Shown here: piece after piece, positions 36,801-48,336 of the stretch
Layout of the letters: every line of letters begins with the position of its first letter
Position numbering within the stretch: position 1 is the first letter of the stretch
Source: Ajuga chamaepitys
Lineage: Eukaryota; Streptophyta; Magnoliopsida; Lamiales; Lamiaceae
Assembly (NCBI GenBank): GCA_958295605.1
Contig: OY282500.1
Location: forward strand, 24,993,846-25,057,845
Length of the DNA: 64,000 nt
Direction of reading: 5' to 3'
The notes under the pieces: model-generated
What the model saw: the letters and a program-made list of their open reading frames with translations, nothing else
Told to the model about the DNA's origin: nothing
The model's database searches: none
Position numbers and translations under genes: made by a program

Positions 36801-38458
36801 TTGTTGATCCGAGAAGTCAATTAGGGTCAAAGACAAGCCTTAATGATTCGAGAAGTCGAATCGAGTCAAATAGTTTTTGCTTGTTGATCCGAGACGCCGT
36901 ATTAGGTCACATTGTGCGTACTTGGTGGCTTGATAAGACCAACGGATCAAGTTATGGATACTTGTTGATCCGAGAAGCCAAATTAGGTCAAATGGAGGAC
37001 TTGTTGATCCGAGAAGTCAACTAGGGTCAAAGACAAGCCTTAATGATTTCAGAAGTCGAATCGCGTCAAATAGTTGTTGCTTGTTGATCGGAGAAGCCGT
37101 ATTGGGTCACATTGTGCGTACTTGGTGACTTGATAAGACCAACGGATCAAGTTATGGAGACTTGTTGATCCGAGAAGCCAAATTAGGTCAAATGCAAGTC
37201 TTGTTGATCCGAGAAGTCAATTAGGGTCAAAGACAAGCCTCAATGATTCGAGAAGTCGAATCGAGTCAAATAGTTTTTGCTTGTTGATCCGAGAAGCCGT
37301 ATTGGGTCACATTGTGCGTACTTGGTGACTTGATAAGACCAACGGATCAACTTATGGATACTTGTTGATCCGAGAAGCCAAATTAGGTCAAATGCAAGTC
37401 TTGTTGATCCGAGAAGTCAATTAGGGTCACAGACAAGCCTCAATGATTCGAGAAGTCGAATCGAGTCAAATAGTTTTTGCTTGTTGATCCGAGAAGCCGT
37501 ATTGGGTCACATTGTGCGTACTTGGTGACTTGATTAAGAAAATGGATCAAGTTAGGGATACTTGTTTATCCGAGAAGCCAAATTAGGTCAAATGGAAGAC
37601 TTGTTGATCCGAGAAGTCAATTAGGGTCAAAGACAAGCCTTAATGATTCGAGAAGTCGAATCGAGTCAAATAGTTGTTGCTTGTTGATCCGAAAAGCCGT
37701 ATTGGGTCACATTATGCGTACTTGGTGACTTGATAAGACCAACGGATCAAGTTACGTATACTTGTTGATCCGAGAAGCCAAATTAGGTCAAATGGAGGAC
37801 TTAATGATCTGAGAAGTCAACTAGGGTCAAGACAAGCCATAATGATTCGAGAAGTCGAATCGCGTCAAATAGTTGTTGCTTGTTGATCCGAGAAGCCGTA
37901 TTGGGTCACATTGTGCGTACTTAGTGACTTGATAAGACCAATGGATCAAGTTATGGATACTTGTTGATCCGAGAAGCCAAATTAGGCCAAATGGAGGACT
38001 TGTTGATCCGAGAAGTCAACTAGGGTCAAAGACAAGCCTTAATGATTTGAGAAGTCGAATCAAGTCAAATAGTCGTTGCTTGTTGATCCGAGAAGTCGTA
38101 TTGGGTCACATTGTGCGTACTTGGTGACTTGATAAGATCAACGGATCAAGTTATGGATACTTGTTGATCCGAGAAGCCAAATTAGATCAAATGCAAGTCT
38201 TGTTGATCCGAGAAGTCAATTAGGGTCAAAGACAAGCCTTAATGATTCGAGAAGTCGAATCGAGTCAAATAGTTGTTGCTTGTTGATCCGAAAAGCCGTA
38301 TTGGGTCACATTGTGCGTACTTGGTGACTTGATAAAGAAAATGGATCGAGTTAGAGATATTTGTTTATCCGAGAAGCCAAATTAGGTCAAATGGAAGACT
38401 TGTTGATCCGAGAAGTCAATTAGGGTCAAAGACAAGCCTTAATGATTCGAAAAGTCGA

Positions 38459-38623
38459 ATCGAGTCAAATAGTTGTTGCTTGTGGATCCGAGAAGCCGTA
38501 TTGGGTCACATTATGCGTACTTGGTGACTTGATAAGACCAACGGATCAAGTTACGTATAAGGACTTACTGATCCGAGAAGTCAACTAGGGTCAAAGACAA
38601 GCCATAATGATTCGAGAAGTCGA
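38459..38623 (+). repeat. 165-bp h3 monomer, duplicated copy
   Basis: It carries the same 35-bp deletion with the same junction as 33178-33342, 5,281 bp downstream. Because the junction is identical and irregular, it is strong proof that the two 27-mers descend from one copy. Confidence 0.88.
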
Positions 38624-39023
38624 ATCGCGTCAAATAGTTGTTGCTTGTTGATCCGAGAAGCCGTATTGGGTCACATTGTGCGTACTTAGTGACTTGATAA
38701 GACCAATGGATCAAGTTATGGATACTTGTTGATCTGAGACGCCAAATTAGGCCAAATGGAAGACTTGTTGATCCGAGAAGTCAATTAGGGTCAAAGACAA
38801 GCCTTAATGATTCGTGAAGTCGAATCGAGTCAAATAGTTGTTGCTTGTTGATCCGAGACGCCGTATTAGGTCACATTGTGCGTACTTGGTGACTTGATAT
38901 GACCAACGGATCAAGTTATGGATACTTGTTGATCCGAGAAGCCAAATTAGGACAAATGGAGGACTTGTTGATCCGAGAAGTCAACTAGGGTCAAAGACAA
39001 GCCTTAATGATTTCAGAAGTCGA

Positions 39024-39142
39024 ATCGCGTCAAATAGTTGTTGCTTGTTGATCCGAGAAGCCAAATTAGGTCAAATGCAAGTCTTGTAGATCCGAGAAGT
39101 CAATTAGGGTCAAAGACAAGCCTTAATGATTCGAGAAGTCGA
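39024..39142 (+). repeat. 119-bp h6 monomer, duplicated copy
   Basis: This is the same 81-bp deletion as at 33743-33861, offset by 5,281 bp. It belongs to the second 27-mer copy. Confidence 0.88.
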
Positions 39143-39742
39143 ATCGAGTCAAATAGTTTTTGCTTGTTGATCCGAGAAGCCGTATTGGGTCACATTGTGC
39201 GTACTTGGTGACTTGATAAGACCAACGGATCAAGTTATGGATACTTGTTGATCCGAGAAGCCAAATTAGGTCAAATGCAAGTCTTGTTGATCCGAGAAGT
39301 CAATTTGGGTCAAAGACAAGCCTCAATGATTCGAGAAGTCGAATCGAGTCAAATAGTTTTTGCTTGTTGATCCGAGAAGCCGTATTGGGTCACATTGTGC
39401 GTACTTGGTGACTTGATTAAGAAAATGGATCAAGTTAGGGATACTTGTTTATCCGAGAAGCCAAATTAGGTCAAATGGAAGACTTGTTGATCCGAGAAGT
39501 CAATTAGGGTCAAAGACAAGCCTTAATGATTCGAAAATTCGAATCGAGTCAAATAGTTGTTGCTTGTGGATCCGAGAAGCCGTATTGGGTCACATTATGC
39601 GTACTTGGTGACTTGATAAGACCAACGGATCAAGTTACGGATACTTGTTGATCCGAGAAGCCAAATTAGGTCAAATGGAGGACTTGTTGATCCGAGAAGT
39701 CAACTAGGGTCAAAGACAAGCCTTAATGATTCGAGAAGTCGA

Positions 39743-40941
39743 ATCGCGTCAAATAGTTGTTGCTTGTTGATCCGAGAAGCCGTATTGGGTCACATTGTGC
39801 GTACTTGGTGACTTTATAAGGCCAACGGATCAAGTTATGGATACTTGTTGATCCGAGAAGCCAAATAAGGCCAAATGGAAGACTTGTTGATCCGAGATGT
39901 CAATTAGGGTCAAAGACAAGCCTTAATGACTCGAGAAGTCGAATCGAGTCAAATAGTTGTTGCTTGTTGATCCGAGAAGTCGTATTGGGTCACATTGTGC
40001 GTACTTGGTGACTTGATAACACCAACGGATCAAGTTATGGATACTTGTTGATCCGAGAAGCCAAATTAGGTCAAATGCAAGTATTGTTGATCCGAGAAGT
40101 CAATTAGGGTCAAAGACAAGCCTTAATGATTCGAGAAGTCGAATCGAGTCAAATAGTTGTTGCTTGTTGATCCGAAAAGCCGTATTGGGTCACATTGTGC
40201 GTACTTGGTGACTTGATAAAGAAAATGGATCGAGTTAGGGATATTTGTTTATCCGAGAAGCCAAATTAGGTCAGATGGAAGACTTGTTGATCCGAGAAGT
40301 CAATTAGGGTCAAAGACAAGCCTTAATGATTCGAAAAGTCGAATCGAGTCAAATAGTTGTTGCTTGTGGATCCGAGAAGCCGTATTGGGTCACATTATGC
40401 GTACTTGGTGACTTGATAAGACCAACGGATCAAGTTACGTATACTTGTTGATCCGAGAAGCCAAATTAGGTCAAATGGAGGAGTTAATGATCTGAGAAGT
40501 CAACTAGGGTCAAGACAAGCCATAATGATTCGAGAAGTCGAATCGCGTCAAATAGTTGTTGCTTGTTGATCCGAGAAGCCGTATTGGGTCACATTGTGCG
40601 TACTTAGTGACTTGATAAGACCAATGGATCAAGTTATGGATACTTGTTGATCCGAGAAGCCAAATTAGGCCAAATGGAGGACTTGTTGATCCGAGAAGTC
40701 AACTAGGGTCAAAGACAAGCCTTAATGATTTGAGAAGTCGAATCGCGTCAAATAGTTGTTGCTTGTTGATCCGAGAAGCCGTATTGGGTCACATTGTGCG
40801 TACTTGGTGACTTGATAAGACCAACGGATCAAGTTATGGATACTTGTTGATCCGAGAAGCCAAATTAGGTCAAATGCAAGTCTTGTTGATCCGAGAAGTC
40901 AATTAGGGTCAAAGACAAGCCTTAATGATTCGAGAAGTCGA
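39743..40941 (+). repeat. 27-monomer HOR, partial third copy (h10-h15)
   Basis: Units at 39743, 39943, 40143, 40343 (199 bp), 40542 and 40742 continue the 5,281-bp period. A private GGAGTTAATG (C to G) is near 40480, and ATCGCG replaces the ATCGCATC of 35261. At 40942 the expected M3 unit (h16) is replaced by an h22-like unit with GAGACG and GGTGGC, which ends the 27-mer domain. Confidence 0.85.
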
Positions 40942-43900
40942 ATCGAGTCAAATAGTTTTTGCTTGTTGATCCGAGACGCCGTATTAGGTCACATTGTGCG
41001 TACTTGGTGGCTTGATAAGACCAACGGATCAAGTTATGGATACTTGTTGATCCGAGAAGCCAAATTAGGTCAAATGGAGGACTTGTTGATCCGAGAACTC
41101 AACTAGGGTCAAAGACAAGCCTTAATGATTCGAGAAGTCGAATTGCGTCAAATAGTTGTTGCTTGTTGATCCGAGAAGCCGTATTGGGTCACATTGTGCG
41201 TACTTGGTGACTTTATAAGACCAACGGATCAAGTTATGGATACTTGTTGATCCGAGAAGCCAAATTAGGTCAAATGCAAGTCTTGTTGATCCGAGAAGTC
41301 AATTAGGGTCAAAGACAAGCCTTAATGATTCGAGAAGTCGAATCGAGTCAAATAGTTGTTGCTTGTTGATCCGAAAAGCCGTATTGGGTCACATTGTGCA
41401 TACTTGGTGACTTGATAAAGAAAATGGATCGAGTTAGGGATATTTGTTTATCCGAGAAGCCAAATTAGGTCAGATGGAAGACTTGTTGATCCGAGAAGTC
41501 AACTAGGGTCAAAGACAAGCCTTAATGATTCGAAAAGTCGAATCGAGTCAAATAGTTGTTGCTTGTGGATCCGAGAAGCCGTATTGGGTCACATTATGCG
41601 TACTTGGTGACTTGATAAGACCAACGGATCAAGTTACGTATACTTGTTGATCCGAGAAGCCAAATTAGGTCAAATGGAGGACTTAATGATCTGAGAAGTC
41701 AACTAGGGTCAAGACAAGCCATAATGATTCGAGAAGTCGAATCGCGTCAAATAGTTGTTGCTTGTTGATCCGAGAAGCCGTATTGGGTCACATTGTGCGT
41801 ACTTAGTGACTTGATAAGACCAATGGATCAAGTTATGGATACTTGTTGATCCGAGAAGCCAAATTAGGCCAAATGGAGGACTTGTTAATCCGAGAAGTCA
41901 ACTAGGGTCAAAGACAAGCCTTAATGATTTGAGAAGTCGAATCGCGTCAAATAGTTGTTGCTTGTTGATCCGAGAAGCCGTATTGGGTCACATTGTGCGT
42001 ACTTGGTGACTTGATAAGACCAACGGATCAAGTTATGGATACTTGTTGATCCGAGAAGCCAAATTAGGTCAAATGCAAGTCTTGTTGATCCGAGAAGTCA
42101 ATTAGGGTCAAAGACAAGCCTTAATGATTCAAGAAGTCGAATCGAGTCAAATAGTTTTTGCTTGTTGATCCGAGACGCCGTATTAGGTCACATTGTGCGT
42201 ACTTGGTGGCTTGATAAGACCAACGGATCAAGTTATGGATACTTGTTGATCCGAGAAGCCAAATTAGGTCAAATGGAGGACTTGTTGATCCGAGAAGTCA
42301 ACTAGGGTCAAAGACAAGCCTTAATGATTCGAGAAGTCGAATCGCGTCAAATAGTTGTTGCTTGTTGATCCGAGAAGCCGTATTGGGTCACATTGTGCGT
42401 ACTTGGTGACTTTATAAGACCAACGGATCAAGTTATGGATACTTGTTGATCCGAGAAGCCAAATAAGGCCAAATGGAAGACTTGTTGATCCGAGATGTCA
42501 ATTAGGGTCAAAGACAAGCCTTAATGACTCGAGAAGTCGAATCGAGTCAAATAGTTGTTGCTTGTTGATCCGAGAAGTCGTATTGGGTCACATTGTGCGT
42601 ACTTGGTGACTTGATAAGACCAACGGATCAAGTTATGGATACTTGTTGATCCGAGAAGCCAAATTAGGTCAAATGCAAGTCTTGTTGATCCGAGAAGTCA
42701 ATTAGGGTCAAAGACAAGCCTTAATGATTCGAGAAGTCGAATCGAGTCAAATAGTTGTTGCTTGTTGATCCGAAAAGCCGTATTGGGTCACATTGTGCAT
42801 ACTTGGTGACTTGATAAAGAAAATGGATCGAGTTAGGGATATTTGTTTATCCGAGAAGCCAAATTAGGTCAGATGGAAGACTTGTTGATCCGAGAAGTCA
42901 ACTAGGGTCAAAGACAAGCCTTAATGATTCGAAAAGTCGAATCGAGTCAAATAGTTGTTGCTTGTGGATCCGAGAAGCCGTATTGGGTCACATTATGCGT
43001 ACTTGGTGACTTGATAAGACCAACGGATCAAGTTACGTATACTTGTTGATCCGAGAAGCCAAATTAGGTCAAATGGAGGACTTAATGATCTGAGAAGTCA
43101 ACTAGGGTCAAGACAAGCCATAATGATTCGAGAAGTCGAATCGCGTCAAATAGTTGTTGCTTGTTGATCCGAGAAGCCGTATTGGGTCACATTGTGCGTA
43201 CTTAGTGACTTGATAAGACCAATGGATCAAGTTATGGATACTTGTTGATCCGAGAAGCCAAATTAGGCCAAATGGAGGACTTGTTGATCCGAGAAGTCAA
43301 CTAGGGTCAAAGACAAGCCTTAATGATTTGAGAAGTCGAATCGCGTCAAATAGTTGTTGCTTGTTGATCCGAGAAGCCGTATTGGGTCACATTGTGCGTA
43401 CTTGGTGACTTGATAAGACCAACGGATCAAGTTATGGATACTTGTTGATCCGAGAAGCCAAATTAGGTCAAATGCAAGTCTTGTTGATCCGAGAAGTCAA
43501 TTAGGGTCAAAGACAAGCCTTAATGATTCAAGAAGTCGAATCGAGTCAAATAGTTTTTGCTTGTTGATCCGAGACGCCGTATTAGGTCACATTGTGCGTA
43601 CTTGGTGGCTTGATAAGACCAACGGATCAAGTTATGGATACTTGTTGATCCGAGAAGCCAAATTAGGTCAAATGGAGGACTTGTTGATCCGAGAAGTCAA
43701 CTAGGGTCAAAGACAAGCCTTAATGATTCGAGAAGTCGAATCGCGTCAAATAGTTGTTGCTTGTTGATCCGAGAAGCCGTATTGGGTCACATTGTGCGTA
43801 CTTGGTGACTTTATAAGACCAACGGATCAAGTTATGGATACTTGTTGATCCGAGAAGCCAAATAAGGCCAAATGGAAGACTTGTTGATCCGAGATGTCAA

Positions 43901-44938
43901 TTAGGGTCAAAGACAAGCCTTAATGACTCGAGAAGTCGAATCGAGTCAAATAGTTGTTGCTTGTTGATCCGAGAAGGCGTATTGGGTCACATTGTGCGTA
44001 CTTGGTGACTTGATAAGACCAACGGATCAAGTTATGGATACTTGTTGATCCGAGAAGCCAAATTAGGTCAAATGCAAGTCTTGTTGATCCGAGAAGTCAA
44101 TTAGGGTCAAAGACAAGCCTTAATGATTCGAGAAGTCGAATCGAGTCAAATAGTTGTTGCTTGTTGATCCGAAAAGCCGTATTGGGTCACATTGTGCATA
44201 CTTGGTGACTTGATAAAGAAAAGGGATCGAGTTAGGGATATTTGTTTATCCGAGAAGCCAAATTAGGTCAGATGGAAGACTTGTTGATCCGAGAAGTCAA
44301 CTAGGGTCAAAGACAAGCCTTAATGATTCGAAAAGTCGAATCGAGTCAAATAGTTGTTGCTTGTGGATCCGAGAAGCCGTATTGGGTCACATTATGCGTA
44401 CTTGGTGACTTGATAAGACCAACGGATCAAGTTACGTATACTTGTTGATCCGAGAAGCCAAATTAGGTCAAATGGAGGACTTAATGATCTGAGAAGTCAA
44501 CTAGGGTCAAGACAAGCCATAATGATTCGAGAAGTCGAATCGCGTCAAATAGTTGTTGCTTGTTGATCCGAGAAGCCGTATTGGGTCACATTGTGCGTAC
44601 TTAGTGACTTGATAAGACCAATGGATCAAGTTATGGATACTTGTTGATCTGAGAAGCCAAATTAGGCCAAATGGAGGACTTGTTGATCCGAGAAGTCAAC
44701 TAGGGTCAAAGACAAGCCTTAATGATTTGAGAAGTCGAATCGCGTCAAATAGTTGTTGCTTGTTGATCCGAGAAGCCGTATTGGGTCACATTGTGCGTAC
44801 TTGGTGACTTGATAAGACCAACGGATCAAGTTATGGATACTTGTTGATCCGAGAAGCCAAATTAGGTCAAATGCAAGTCTTGTTGATCCGAGAAGTCAAT
44901 TAGGGTCAAAGACAAGCCTTAATGATTCGAGAAGTCGA
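40942..44938 (+). repeat. 3,997-bp composite HOR (20 monomers), copy 1
   Basis: M6 units at 41542, 42941 and 44340 divide the segment into 7-mers of 1,399 bp. The 7-mer order is M6-M1-M2-h22-like-M3-like-M4-like-M5. Marks that return 3,997 bp later are GAGAACTC (41093 to 45090), AATTGCG and CTTGTTAATCC (about 41881 to 45878). From here on every M5 unit reads CATTGTGCATAC instead of CATTGTGCGTAC. Confidence 0.78.
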
Positions 44939-47900
44939 ATCGAGTCAAATAGTTTTTGCTTGTTGATCCGAGACGCCGTATTAGGTCACATTGTGCGTAC
45001 TTGGTGGCTTGATAAGACCAACGGATCAAGTTATGGATACTTGTTGATCCGAGAAGCCAAATTAGGTCAAATGGAGGACTTGTTGATCCGAGAACTCAAC
45101 TAGGGTCAAAGACAAGCCTTAATGATTCGAGAAGTCGAATTGCGTCAAATAGTTGTTGCTTGTTGATCCGAGAAGCCGTATTGGGTCACATTGTGCGTAC
45201 TTGGTGACTTTATAAGACCAACGGATCAAGTTATGGATACTTGTTGATCCGAGAAGCCAAATTAGGTCAAATGCAAGTCTTGTTGATCCGAGAAGTCAAT
45301 TAGGGTCAAAGACAAGCCTTAATGATTCGAGAAGTCGAATCGAGTCAAATAGTTGTTGCTTGTTGATCCGAAAAGCCGTATTGGGTCACATTGTGCATAC
45401 TTGGTGACTTGATAAAGAAAATGGATCGAGTTAGGGATATTTGTTTATCCGAGAAGCCAAATTAGGTCAGATGGAAGACTTGTTGATCCGAGAAGTCAAC
45501 TAGGGTCAAAGACAAGCCTTAATGATTCGAAAAGTCGAATCGAGTCAAATAGTTGTTGCTTGTGGATCCGAGAAGCCGTATTGGGTCACATTATGCGTAC
45601 TTGGTGACTTGATAAGACCAACGGATCAAGTTACGTATACTTGTTGATCCGAGAAGCCAAATTAGGTCAAATGGAGGACTTAATGATCTGAGAAGTCAAC
45701 TAGGGTCAAGACAAGCCATAATGATTCGAGAAGTCGAATCGCGTCAAATAGTTGTTGCTTGTTGATCCGAGAAGCCGTATTGGGTCACATTGTGCGTACT
45801 TAGTGACTTGATAAGACCAATGGATCAAGTTATGGATACTTGTTGATCCGAGAAGCCAAATTAGGCCAAATGGAGGACTTGTTAATCCGAGAAGTCAACT
45901 AGGGTCAAAGACAAGCCTTAATGATTTGAGAAGTCGAATCGCGTCAAATAGTTGTTGCTTGTTGATCCGAGAAGCCGTATTGGGTCACATTGTGCGTACT
46001 TGGTGACTTGATAAGACCAACGGATCAAGTTATGGATACTTGTTGATCCGAGAAGCCAAATTAGGTCAAATGCAAGTCTTGTTGATCCGAGAAGTCAATT
46101 AGGGTCAAAGACAAGCCTTAATGATTCAAGAAGTCGAATCGAGTCAAATAGTTTTTGCTTGTTGATCCGAGACGCCGTATTAGGTCACATTGTGCGTACT
46201 TGGTGGCTTGATAAGACCAACGGATCAAGTTATGGATACTTGTTGATCCGAGAAGCCAAATTAGGTCAAATGGAGGACTTGTTGATCCGAGAAGTCAACT
46301 AGGGTCAAAGACAAGCCTTAATGATTCGAGAAGTCGAATCGCGTCAAATAGTTGTTGCTTGTTGATCCGAGAAGCCGTATTGGGTCACATTGTGCGTACT
46401 TGGTGACTTTATAAGACCAACGGATCAAGTTATGGATACTTGTTGATCCGAGAAGCCAAATAAGGCCAAATGGAAGACTTGTTGATCCGAGATGTCAATT
46501 AGGGTCAAAGACAAGACTTAATGACTCGAGAAGTCGAATCGAGTCAAATAGTTGTTGCTTGTTGATCCGAGAAGTCGTATTGGGTCACATTGTGCGTACT
46601 TGGTGACTTGATAAGACCAACGGATCAAGTTATGGATACTTGTTGATCCGAGAAGCCAAATTAGGTCAAATGCAAGTCTTGTTGATCCGAGAAGTCAATT
46701 AGGGTCAAAGACAAGCCTTAATGATTCGAGAAGTCGAATCGAGTCAAATAGTTGTTGCTTGTTGATCCGAAAAGCCGTATTGGGTCACATTGTGCATACT
46801 TGGTGACTTGATAAAGAAAAGGGATCGAGTTAGGGATATTTGTTTATCCGAGAAGCCAAATTAGGTCAGATGGAAGACTTGTTGATCCGAGAAGTCAACT
46901 AGGGTCAAAGACAAGCCTTAATGATTCGAAAAGTCGAATCGAGTCAAATAGTTGTTGCTTGTGGATCCGAGAAGCCGTATTGGGTCACATTATGCGTACT
47001 TGGTGACTTGATAAGACCAACGGATCAAGTTACGTATACTTGTTGATCCGAGAAGCCAAATTAGGTCAAATGGAGGACTTAATGATCTGAGAAGTCAACT
47101 AGGGTCAAGACAAGCCATAATGATTCGAGAAGTCGAATCGCGTCAAATAGTTGTTGCTTGTTGATCCGAGAAGCCGTATTGGGTCACATTGTGCGTACTT
47201 AGTGACTTGATAAGACCAATGGATCAAGTTATGGATACTTGTTGATCTGAGAAGCCAAATTAGGCCAAATGGAGGACTTGTTGATCCGAGAAGTCAACTA
47301 GGGTCAAAGACAAGCCTTAATGATTTGAGAAGTCGAATCGCGTCAAATAGTTGTTGCTTGTTGATCCGAGAAGCCGTATTGGGTCACATTGTGCGTACTT
47401 GGTGACTTGATAAGACCAACGGATCAAGTTATGGATACTTGTTGATCCGAGAAGCCAAATTAGGTCAAATGCAAGTCTTGTTGATCCGAGAAGTCAATTA
47501 GGGTCAAAGACAAGCCTTAATGATTCGAGAAGTCGAATCGAGTCAAATAGTTTTTGCTTGTTGATCCGAGACGCCGTATTAGGTCACATTGTGCGTACTT
47601 GGTGGCTTGATAAGACCAACGGATCAAGTTATGGATACTTGTTGATCCGAGAAGCCAAATTAGGTCAAATGGAGGACTTGTTGATCCGAGAAGTCAACTA
47701 GGGTCAAAGACAAGCCTTAATGATTCGAGAAGTCGAATCGCGTCAAATAGTTGTTGCTTGTTGATCCGAGAAGCCGTATTGGGTCACATTGTGCGTACTT
47801 GGTGACTTTATAAGACCAACGGATCAAGTTATGGATACTTGTTGATCCGAGAAGCCAAATAAGGCCAAATGGAAGACTTGTTGATCCGAGATGTCAATTA

Positions 47901-48336
47901 GGGTCAAAGACAAGCCTTAATGACTCGAGAAGTCGAATCGAGTCAAATAGTTGTTGCTTGTTGATCCGAGAAGTCGTATTGGGTCACATTGTGCGTACTT
48001 GGTGACTTGATAAGACCAACGGATCAAGTTATGGATACTTGTTGATCCGAGAAGCCAAATTAGGTCAAATGCAAGTCTTGTTGATCCGAGAAGTCAATTA
48101 GGGTCAAAGACAAGCCTTAATGATTCGAGAAGTCGAATCGAGTCAAATAGTTGTTGCTTGTTGATCCGAAAAGCCGTATTGGGTCACATTGTGCATACTT
48201 GGTGACTTGATAAAGAAAATGGATCGAGTTAGGGATATTTGTTTATCCGAGAAGCCAAATTAGGTCAGATGGAAGACTTGTTGATCCGAGAAGTCAATTA
48301 GGGTCAAAGACAAGCCTTAATGATTCGAAAAGTCGA
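44939..48336 (+). repeat. 3,997-bp composite HOR, copy 2 (17 of 20 monomers)
   Basis: M6 units are at 45539 and 46938, after a 1,199-bp 6-mer from 44340. The first part matches copy 1. The later part also shares AAAAGGGATCG and GATCTGAGAAG with 44140-44739 at an offset of 2,598 bp (44221 area to 46819 area). The segment is therefore a mosaic of two exchange events. GATTCAAG is present near 42129, 43528 and 46125. Confidence 0.7.

Larger units (their letters stand above)
34462..39742 (+). repeat. 27-monomer HOR, 5,281-bp copy 2
   Basis: It follows copy 1 directly and matches it nearly base for base. Examples are the ATCAAG anchor (32780 to 38061), TACGTATAAGG (33271 to 38552), GAATTC (31493 to 36774) and the long dyad (34247 to 39528), all offset by 5,281. 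Such identity over 5 kb indicates a very recent duplication, or possibly an assembly effect. Confidence 0.9.

Noticed and set aside
29181..39742. The 5,281-bp duplication as a proven assembly artefact
   Set aside because: The copies are very similar, but private differences exist next to and within the block (for example ATCGCATC at 35261 against ATCGCGTC at 40542 in the continuing period), and similar nested duplications occur throughout. An artefact is possible but cannot be shown from the sequence.
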